Made by a program: the position numbers and the translations under genes. Shown piece by piece: positions 32,677 through 40,200 of a DNA stretch of 64,000 nt. Source of the DNA: Gemmatimonadetes bacterium T265 (GTDB lineage: Bacteria; Gemmatimonadota; Gemmatimonadetes; Gemmatimonadales; Gemmatimonadaceae). Location: contig BPUI01000002.1 in the NCBI GenBank assembly GCA_019973575.1, positions 248,001-312,000 of the forward strand, given 5' to 3'. Positions within the stretch are counted from its first letter, which is position 1. Every line of letters begins with the position of its first letter. The notes below the pieces were generated by a model that saw nothing but the letters and a program-made list of their open reading frames with translations, had not been told where the DNA came from and did no database searches.

Positions 32677-34062
32677 TCACCCGGCCGACGTCGCCGCGCT
32701 CGGGACGCGCAGCGCGAGGTCGGCGCGCGGCGTGCGGTCGTCGAGCGGCACCGCACCATTTCCGCCGCCGTGCGCGTTCCCGTTCGTACCCGCGTGCCCG
32801 TTCGCGCGGGCGGCGTCCCCGGGCGCCGCGGGGGCCGGCGCGCCCGCGAGCCAGGCCACGAGCCGGCGCTGCTGCTCGGGGAAGGCGTGCTCCGGGACCG
32901 CGCCTAACACCTTCGTCCCGGGCTGCTTGAAGAAGACGCCGAGCTGCTCCTGCACGCCGCCTTCGCCGCGGCGGCGTGCGAGGTCGAGCGTGCGCGCGAT
33001 CTCGACGACGAGCGGCGCGGCGAGGATCGAGTCCTTGCAGAGGAAGTTCAGCTTGAGCTGCATGCGCCGCCCGAGGAACCCCTCGAGGTCGATCGTGTCC
33101 CACGCCTCCTTGTCGTCGCCGCGCGGGCGGTAGTACTCGATCGTCACGACGTGGTCCTCGACCGGGTAGCCGAGGATGCCGTCGAGCACCGAACCCTTGG
33201 TGCCTAACTTGGAGGAGAGCGAGTCCCGGTCGCGGAGCGCGAGCCCGTCGCGGTTGCCGAGGATGTTGTGCGAGTACCAGCCGTCGACGCGGAGGGCGCG
33301 GTCGCGGAGCGCGGGGGCGACGACCGTCTTCACGAACGTCTGCCCGGTCTTGCCGTCCTTGCCGGCCACGGGGACGCCCTCGCGCTCGGCCAGCTCCATG
33401 AGCGCGGGCACGTCGACCGCGACGCTCGGCGTGAAGTTGCCGTAGGGCACGCCCTCGCGGACGGCCGCGTAGGCGTAGAGTACGGCGGGGTTGAGCGCGG
33501 CGTCGTCGCGGTCGAGGGCGGCCTCGAAGCCGTCGGCGGTGGCGAACGCGGGCGCGGTCACGTCGGGGCGCGCCTCGGTCGAGGCGAGGTTGATCATCAC
33601 GACGCCGTCGAGCCGCGCGGCGGCGCGGAAGCGGCGCAGGTCGGCGCGGATGGCGTCGACCGCGGCGCGCGCGTCGGGCGCGGCGACGCGGTGGCCGAAG
33701 GCGTCGCCGTCGATGTTGCGGCAGAACTTCGCGGAGCCGACCGCGGGCCACGGGCGGATCGCGGCGAGGGCGTCGTGCGCGGCGGCGAGCTGGTCGCGGT
33801 CGAGCACGCGGTGGGCCGCGGCGGCGGTGGCGAGGTCGGACCCGTCGAGGTCCCAGCCGCCGAAGACGAGGTCCTCGTACCGTGCGAGCTGCGCGGCGAG
33901 CTCGTCGGGCAGTGCGGCGAGCGGCAGGCCCGCGGTGCCGGCCGCGCCGGCCTTGAGCAGCGTCATCCCGGCCACGGCGGTGGTGGCGACCGCCCCGCCG
34001 AGCCCGACGATGGCGATGCCGACGCGCCCCGCGCCGGTCGTGCGGTGATTCCCGTTCTGCAT
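32677..34062 (-). CDS. ino1: Inositol-3-phosphate synthase
   Basis: Converts glucose 6-phosphate to inositol phosphate through an NAD-dependent redox cycle. The 461-residue protein has the dinucleotide-binding start GIAIVGLGGAVATTAVAG, FGGWDLDGSD, VVMINLASTEA, YGNFTPSVAVDVPAL, VAGKDGKTGQTFVKTVVAPA and SHNILGNRDGLAL, all diagnostic of the Ino1 family, and a C-terminal lysine-rich catalytic region (LNFLCKDSILAAP). It ends in an unusual Gly/Asn-rich tail (GHAGTNGNAHGGGNGAV). It is the first gene of the cluster on this strand, so inositol phosphate is the probable starting material of the pathway. ATG start after GGGGA. A perfect hairpin lies in the divergent spacer upstream. Confidence 0.93.
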   Translation of the reverse strand: MQNGNHRTTGAGRVGIAIVGLGGAVATTAVAGMTLLKAGAAGTAGLPLAALPDELAAQLARYEDLVFGGWDLDGSDLATAAAAHRVLDRDQLAAAHDALAAIRPWPAVGSAKFCRNIDGDAFGHRVAAPDARAAVDAIRADLRRFRAAARLDGVVMINLASTEARPDVTAPAFATADGFEAALDRDDAALNPAVLYAYAAVREGVPYGNFTPSVAVDVPALMELAEREGVPVAGKDGKTGQTFVKTVVAPALRDRALRVDGWYSHNILGNRDGLALRDRDSLSSKLGTKGSVLDGILGYPVEDHVVTIEYYRPRGDDKEAWDTIDLEGFLGRRMQLKLNFLCKDSILAAPLVVEIARTLDLARRRGEGGVQEQLGVFFKQPGTKVLGAVPEHAFPEQQRRLVAWLAGAPAPAAPGDAARANGHAGTNGNAHGGGNGAVPLDDRTPRADLALRVPSAATSAG

Positions 34063-34182
34063 ATCGTCCCCGGCCGTTAGGCCTCCGCGTCCCGCCCCGC
34101 GGCCCGCCGCGTGCGGGTGCGGGGCGCGCGTCCGGACGCCCGATGGAGCAGCACAGCCGGCTCTGCCGTCGCGGGTGTTCGT

Positions 34183-34214
34183 CGCGCGGCGTTCGGCCCT
34201 CCGAACGCCGCGCG
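34183..34214. other. Perfect 14-bp hairpin in the divergent spacer
   Basis: CGCGCGGCGTTCGG and CCGAACGCCGCGCG around CCCT, 121 bases upstream of ino1 and 107 upstream of the dipeptidase gene. It could be an operator, or a structure in one of the two leader transcripts. Confidence 0.6.
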
Positions 34215-34321
34215 GGGATGGAGCAAGCCACGTTCCGCGGTGGCCGGCGCGCGTATAGCGTTCGACGCTTCACCCAGGCCGGAACTGCCGGCGCGTTCGA
34301 CTCGTTCACCTACGTTTTCGC

Positions 34322-35692
34322 ATGCCCACGACCGACCTCGCTCCGTACTTCGACGCGCATGCCGCGCGCGCGCGGGCGGAGCTCTTCGACTTCCTGCGCA
34401 TCCCGAGCGTGAGCGCGCGCTCGGAGCACGACGGCGACACGCGCCGCGCGGCCGAGTGGGTGCGCGACGCGCTCGCGCACGCGGGCCTCGCGGCCGAGGT
34501 CCACGAGACGGCGGGCCACCCCATCGTGCTCGGCGAGTGGCGTGGGGCGCCCGGGCGGCCGACGCTGCTCGTCTACGGCCACTACGACGTGCAGCCCGCG
34601 GAGCCGCTCGACCTCTGGGAGTCGCCCGCGTTCGAGCCGACGGTACGCGACGGGCGCATCTACGCGCGCGGCTCGGTGGACGACAAGGGACAGCTCTTCC
34701 TGCACATGAAGGCGCTCGAGGCGCACCTCGCCGCGAGCGGTGCGCTCCCGGTGAACGTGGTCGTGCTCGCCGAAGGCGAGGAAGAGGTCGGGAGTGAGCA
34801 CCTCGCGGAGTTCATCGAGGCGCACAAGGAACGGCTCGCCTGCGACGCGGTCGTGATCTCCGACTCGGCGATGTTCGCGCCCGGGGTGCCGAGCATCCTC
34901 AGCTCGCTGCGCGGGATGGCGTACTTCCAGATCGACGTCGAGGGCCCGTCGGGGGACCTGCACTCGGGGAGCTACGGCGGCGCGGTCGTGAACCCGGCGA
35001 TGGCGCTCGCGCGCATCCTCGCGACGTTCCACGACGACGCGGGGCGGGTCGCGGTGCCCGGGTTCTACGACGCGGTGCGCGCGTGGCCGGACGCGGTGCG
35101 CGAGCAGATGCGCGGGCTGCCCTTCGACGAGGAGCACTTTCGCGCCGAGGTCGGCGCGCCGGCGTTAGGCGGCGAGGCCGGCTACACGGTGCTGGAGCGG
35201 CTCTGGACCCGGCCGACCTGCGAGGTGAACGGGCTGCTCTCCGGCTACACGGGGGAGGGGGCGAAGACGGTGCTCCCGGCGAAGGCGATGGCGAAGGTGA
35301 GCTGCCGGCTCGTGCCGGACCAGGACCCGCACGAGGTCGAGCGACTCGTGCAGGCGCACGTCGCGCGCGTGGCGCCCGCGGGGGTGACGGTCACGGTGCG
35401 CGCGCTGCACGGCGGGCGGCCGTGGCGGGCGGAGCTGGCGGGGCCGCTGTTCGACGCCGCGCGCCGCGCGCTGGCCGCCGAGTTCGGGCGCGAGCCGGTC
35501 GTCACGGGCGAGGGGGGCTCGATCCCGGTGGTCGGGGACTTCGAGCGCATCCTCGGCGCGCCGGTGCTGCTCGTCGGGTTCGGGCTCCCCGGGGAGAACG
35601 CGCACGCGCCCAACGAGTGGCTGAGCGTGGAGAACTTCGAGAAGGGGATGCGCGCGATGGCGCGGCTGTACGCGGAGTACGGGGCGCGTTAG
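34322..35692 (+). CDS. M20 family dipeptidase
   Basis: A 456-residue metallo-peptidase with a di-zinc site, of the CNDP/dipeptidase branch of M20. The first metal motif is YGHYDVQPAEPLDLW, then GRIYARGSVDDKGQL with the bridging Asp, and VVLAEGEEEVGSEHLAEF with the catalytic Glu. The dimerisation (lid) domain lies between about 200 and 320, with DLHSGSYGGAVVNPA. The final His region is GFGLPGENAHAPNEWL. All catalytic residues are in place. It cleaves dipeptides or short N-acyl amino acids in the cytoplasm. No signal peptide. It is divergent from ino1. The stop TAG falls in the recurrent heptamer. Confidence 0.93.
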   Translation: MPTTDLAPYFDAHAARARAELFDFLRIPSVSARSEHDGDTRRAAEWVRDALAHAGLAAEVHETAGHPIVLGEWRGAPGRPTLLVYGHYDVQPAEPLDLWESPAFEPTVRDGRIYARGSVDDKGQLFLHMKALEAHLAASGALPVNVVVLAEGEEEVGSEHLAEFIEAHKERLACDAVVISDSAMFAPGVPSILSSLRGMAYFQIDVEGPSGDLHSGSYGGAVVNPAMALARILATFHDDAGRVAVPGFYDAVRAWPDAVREQMRGLPFDEEHFRAEVGAPALGGEAGYTVLERLWTRPTCEVNGLLSGYTGEGAKTVLPAKAMAKVSCRLVPDQDPHEVERLVQAHVARVAPAGVTVTVRALHGGRPWRAELAGPLFDAARRALAAEFGREPVVTGEGGSIPVVGDFERILGAPVLLVGFGLPGENAHAPNEWLSVENFEKGMRAMARLYAEYGAR

Positions 35693-35723
35693 GCTGGCCC
35701 CGTACCCCGCGCACGGCGCGGCG

Positions 35724-36209
35724 TCAGGCCCACCGCACGCGCCGCGCGCGGCGGCGCACGAACGCGTACCCGGCGACCGCCGCGGCGATCAGCAGCGGCC
35801 AGGGGAACGGGTGCCCGACGTAGCCGCCGTACGGCGCGCCGGCGTACGGCGCGGCCGCGTACGCGTGGTGCCACCCCGCGTGCCGCCCGACGAGCGCCCA
35901 CACGAGCGTGAGGGCGAGCAGCACAGGGAAGAACCGCGGCCCGCGGCGCCCCCAGCCGCGTCCCCGCCCACGCGGCGGAAGCGGGCGCGGCAGGTCCGCC
36001 GCGAGCGCGCGGAGGTCGCCCAGGGTGCGCGCGGACATGCTCCGTTCGAGCCGCTCGGCGAACTCGTCGTCGGTGATCCGCCCTTCGGTGTGATGCGTCC
36101 GCAACAGCTCCGCGGTGGCTTCGCGGTCGGCGTTTCCGGCCCGGATCGTGTCGGGCTGCGCCTCCGTCGTCCAGGGACGGCGGTCATCGTACCAGCTTCG
36201 GTCCCACAT
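35724..36209 (-). CDS. DUF1707 domain membrane protein
   Basis: About 161 residues. The N-terminal DUF1707 (SHOCT-like) domain reads IRAGNADREATAELLRTHHT and GRITDDEFAERLERSMSART, a pattern of paired helices. A basic Gly/Arg linker follows, then one hydrophobic stretch (FFPVLLALTLVWALVG), an Ala/Gly/Tyr-rich segment (YAGAPYGGYVGHPF) and a last membrane helix (PWPLLIAAAVAGYAFV). DUF1707 proteins are common in actinobacteria and some other phyla; the role is not known. ATG 36209 is chosen because GAGGAG lies 8 bases upstream; the longer frame is not supported. An unusually AT-rich palindromic region lies upstream and may be its promoter and operator. Confidence 0.8.
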   Translation of the reverse strand: MWDRSWYDDRRPWTTEAQPDTIRAGNADREATAELLRTHHTEGRITDDEFAERLERSMSARTLGDLRALAADLPRPLPPRGRGRGWGRRGPRFFPVLLALTLVWALVGRHAGWHHAYAAAPYAGAPYGGYVGHPFPWPLLIAAAVAGYAFVRRRARRVRWA

Positions 36210-36257
36210 CGTCGTGCTCCTCGTGATCCTCGTCCAGGCGCTGGATGCGTCCAGATA

Positions 36258-36284
36258 CGTTATATCTAGATACATCTAATAACG
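36258..36284. promoter_or_regulatory. AT-rich palindromic promoter/operator region of the DUF1707 gene
   Basis: CGTTAT (36258-36263) and ATAACG (36279-36284) form an inverted repeat; inside lies the perfect palindrome TATCTAGATA (36263-36272). A -10-like TATAAC occurs on the minus strand. The AT content stands out sharply in this genome. Confidence 0.5.
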
Positions 36285-36339
36285 CGGCGAAGTTTCACGA
36301 CTGAGTCGCGTGTGCGGGAGGCGTCTCCGTCATGCAACC

Positions 36340-36425
36340 GTGGACCCCCGCTTGCGCGGGGGTGACGGCCACACACCCGTCGTCATTCCCGCGAGGTGCT
36401 CGCCAACGGCGGTGGGAATCCACCT
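36340..36425. repeat. Short palindromic repeat copy 3 and a related half-element
   Basis: 36340-36367 repeats the GTGGACCCCCG...CGGGGGTGACG element (loop TTGC). 36378-36425 adds a related sequence, GTCATTCCCGCG ... GGTGGGAATCCAC, another REP-like inverted repeat. Both lie in the spacer between the fatty-acid hydroxylase and DUF1707 genes. Confidence 0.75.
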
Positions 36426-36450
36426 GTGATCGACGCGCGTGTCTGTTGCG

Positions 36451-37131
36451 CTACCGCGCCGGCTTGCGGCTGAACGTGCCGAAGACGAGGTCCCAGAGCG
36501 GCGAGCTCACGCCGTAGTCCTCGTCCGCGTCGACGAAGTGGTGTCGCGCGTGGCGCCGCTTGAGGTAGCGCCCCCAGCGCGTCGGCAGCCCCTGGTGGTG
36601 CACGGCGTAGTGGATCGTGTCGTAAACGAGGTACCCCGTCACGAAGCCGGCGAAGGCGCCGAGCGAGGCCGCGCCGAACGCGAGGCGGAAGAGCCCGAAG
36701 AAGAGCAGCGCGAGCGGGACACTCGCCCCCGGCGGCATGACGAGGCGCGTCGGCTCGGAGGGCGCGACGTGGTGCACGCCGTGGCCGACGAAGTAGGCGA
36801 GGTGCTTCCACGACGGCATGCGCGGGATCGCCGCGTCGCCGGGCGCGAGTGACTCGACGACGGCGTGGGTCTCGTTCATGATGTCGTCCGGCCAGTGAAA
36901 GACGAACCGGTGCATCACGTACTCGATCAGCGTCCAGATCAGCAGCCCGGCGACGAAGAGCAGCGCGGTGCGGGCGGGCGCCGTCGGCGCGAGCCAGACG
37001 CAGGCCGCGACGACCGGGATGTAGAGCAGGTGCGGGACCCACGGCTGCACGTGGGTGAGGCGCTCGAGCACGTCGCTCCGGAACATCCGGACCGGGACGT
37101 ACTCGGCGCCGGTAGAACGCGCGGTGTTCAC
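36451..37131 (-). CDS. Fatty acid hydroxylase / sterol desaturase superfamily membrane protein
   Basis: A 226-residue integral membrane di-iron enzyme. The histidine clusters expected in this superfamily are visible: IEYVMHRFVFH, FVGHGVHHVAP, YDTIHYAVHH and RRHARHHFVD. Four membrane helices can be seen (LLYIPVVAACVWLAP, TALLFVAGLLIWTLI, PLALLFFGLFRLAFG, LGAFAGFVTGYLVYDT). The closest functional group by layout is the fatty acid 2-hydroxylase type, which adds hydroxyl groups to the acyl chains of membrane lipids (hydroxylated sphingolipids or similar); which lipid is unknown here. GTG start with GGAGG seven bases upstream. It stands alone between a repeat-rich spacer and the tamB end. Confidence 0.85.
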   Translation of the reverse strand: MNTARSTGAEYVPVRMFRSDVLERLTHVQPWVPHLLYIPVVAACVWLAPTAPARTALLFVAGLLIWTLIEYVMHRFVFHWPDDIMNETHAVVESLAPGDAAIPRMPSWKHLAYFVGHGVHHVAPSEPTRLVMPPGASVPLALLFFGLFRLAFGAASLGAFAGFVTGYLVYDTIHYAVHHQGLPTRWGRYLKRRHARHHFVDADEDYGVSSPLWDLVFGTFSRKPAR

Positions 37132-37217
37132 GGGAGTCCTCCGGTGAAGGGGAGGCCGTGCCGTCTCGGGCGACGCCCGCGGCCTCCGTGGCTACGCGTA
37201 ACCTACGGAACCCCGGT

Positions 37218-40200
37218 TCAGAAACGCCACTGCCGCACGAGGTACAGGCCGAGCGCACTGTTGGGGTCGATGGTCTGCGGTGCGAGGGTGGGTTGCATGA
37301 GGAAGTAGCGCGGGGCCGAGATCGCCTCGATCGAGAGGTTGGGGGAGTTCGGGAAGCGGTACTGGATGCGGAAGCCGGGGATCGGCGGGTTGGCCTCGAA
37401 GAACGCCGGGACCGTCTGCAACCCGACGTAGAGCGACGGGCTGAGGTACTTGCCGAACTCGATCTGCGTCCCCTTGAGCACGGTCTGTAGCCCCGACCCG
37501 CGGGCGAGTTCGGGCGCGAGTTCGCCGGCGGGGGTGATGTTGAGCACGTCGGCGCCGAGCGAGCGACCGAGCTCCGCCTGGGCCTGCTTGACGGCGACGC
37601 CGAGCACCGAGCCGATGAGGCGCTGTTGCGCGACGGCCGCCGCGGCACCGACGGGCGAGCCGGTCGACGCGCTCGTCGTCAGGCTCGACCCGCCAATGAC
37701 CGGGAGCGCCCCCGTCGGGTTGCCGAAGGCGAGGTAGCTCAGCAGGTCGGTCTGCGGGATCGGCGGCTGGGCGTCGCTCTGGAGCGAGATCTTCGGCGCG
37801 AGCAGGGTGCCGCCGATGAGGATGCTGATCTCGAGCGGCGAGCGGCCGACCTGCGCGACCTCGTAGCCGGCCGTGATCTGGACGTTGGGGTCGAGCTCCT
37901 GCGTGCCGACGAAGGTGGCGGTGCCGCGGCGGATTTGGAATCGTTTCGAGAGGAACTCGTACTCGCCGCGCTCGACGTTCACGACGCCGTCGACGACGAG
38001 CGCCTGGCGCGTGTTGTCGACGCGCACGCGCAGGTCGCCGTCGCTGTAGACCTCGACGTTGGCGGCGGTGCCCTGGCGCACCCACGTGTTGCGGTCGATG
38101 CCGACCGCGAGGTCCGTCTGCAGGCTGTCGAGGGCCGACGCCTGCGCCGGGACGATCGCCCCGCGCGTCGCGCCGAGGCGCGTGGTGTCGATGACCGCGA
38201 AGACGGCCGGGTCGTTGGCGGAGAGCGTCTGCGTGGTCGCGGTGGCGGGCACGTAGATCGTGCCGCCGAGGATGCGCGCGCCGCCGCTGACGAAGAGGCG
38301 GCTGAGCGGGCCGTAGACGGCGATCTGCGCGTCGGCGTCGACGCGGCCGCGCTCGTTGTCGAGCACGCGCGCGTTGGCGGCGGCGACCGTGAGGTCGAGC
38401 GTCGGGTTGGTGGGGGTGGCGATGCCGACGCCGCCGGCGAGGCGGACGCGGCCCGGGCCGGCGCGCGCGCCCACCGAGTCGATGCGCAGCGTGTCGCCGC
38501 GCAGGTGGACGACGCCCGCGACGTCCTGCAGCAGCGCGCCCGCGGCGGTGAGCCGGAGCTGCGCGTTGCGCACGGTCACGTCGCCCGTGACGTCGGGCTT
38601 CTTGACCGTGCCGCGTACGGCGATCGTGCCGTTGGCCGCGCCGCGCACGTCGCTCACCGACTCGCTGAAGCGTTCGGCGAGGTCGAGCGGGAGCGAGTCG
38701 AGGCGCACGTCGGCCGTGACCGGCGCGGCGTCGGCGAGGCGGGGCGTGGTCACCGCGCCGCCGTTCGGGCCCTGGAGGGCGAGGTTGACGGGCACGCTCG
38801 CCGTCGCGTCGAGGATCCGGCGGCGGCCGGTCGCGACCTGGGTCGTGTCGATCCGCACGCGGCGGGGGCCGAAGAGGCCGAGGTAGCGGCGGCGGCCGTG
38901 GGTGGTGTCGACGACGAGGCCGTAGGCGATCGTGGCGACCGCGCGCGCGCCGAGCCGCTGGTCGGCGTAGTCGGCGGAGGCGGAGAAGTCGGGGACGGCC
39001 GTGCCGCGGTAGTCGGCCTTCGTCACCGCCGCCTCGGCGCGCAGGAGCGGCGCGGCCTGCGTGCCGGTGAGGCGCGCGTCGATCGAGACGAGCCCGCGGA
39101 AGGGGACGTCGCTCTGGACGATGCCTAACGCGTCGGCGGCCTGGAAGTCGGTCACGCCGACCCGGAGGTCGATGGGGCCGGTGGCCGGGAGGCGCCCGTC
39201 GACGGCGACGCGCCCGCCGACGCCGTTGGTCAGCTCGAGGCCGACGACTTCGAGCCCGCGCGGCCCGTAGCGCACCGCGCCCGGCTGGGTGGCCGCGTAG
39301 ACGACCGTGTCGAAGCGGAGCCGGAGGTCGGCGAAGCGCAGCTCCTTGCGGTCGCCGAGGATCGCGTAGTCGGCGCGCGCGTTGTACGAGCGGCCGGTCT
39401 CCTGGAAGAGGGCGACCTGCGCGGTGCCGCCCTGCGCGCGGTAGGTGCCGCGCACGTCGGCGCTGTCGAGCGCGAAGCCGCCGGCGAGGATCGAGTCGAC
39501 GGAGGCGGCGACGGCGAGCGCGCCGGTGGTCGTGTTGGGCGCGCCGAGCCAGTCGTAGGCGACGCGCGCGCGCCGCACCGAGTTGCCGAGCAGCGCGAGC
39601 CCCTCGGCCCCGGCGCGGCCGCGCAGGTCGAAGCGCTTGACGTTGCCGGCGACGGTGCCCGCCGCGTACACCGCGCCGGCGACCGAATCGCGGCGCACGG
39701 CGGCGAGCGTGTCGGGGCGCTTGAGGCGGACGACGTCCGAGTCGCCGGCCGCGACCGCGACGGCGGTGCGGCGGAAGTGGGCGGCGCTGTCGGCGCGGGC
39801 CTGCGCGACGAGCCGCGCGTTGAGGGCCGGGCGCGGGGCGACGGCGCCCGTGTCGCGCGGGAAGTAGCGGGCGAAGGCGCCTAACGAATCGACCGTGGCG
39901 CGGTAGGAGAGCGTCCCCGAGCGCCCGGCGACGAGGCCGAAGCTGCCGGACGCGTCGAGGGCCGCGCGCGGTGCGCGCACGGCGAGCGTGTTGACGGCGA
40001 GGAGCCCCGAGCCGACGCCGAGGCGCGCGCGGACCGAGTCGACGGCGGCCGTGTCGACGCGCACGTCGTGCAGGTCGGCGGCGAGCGTGGCCTGCGCGGT
40101 CGCCGGGTCGGTGCCGCGCCCGCGCGCGGCCACGACTCCCGAGAGCGCGGTGCGCGGCGCCTTGGTCGAGATCGCGCCCGCGTCGAGCGCGTTGGGCCGG

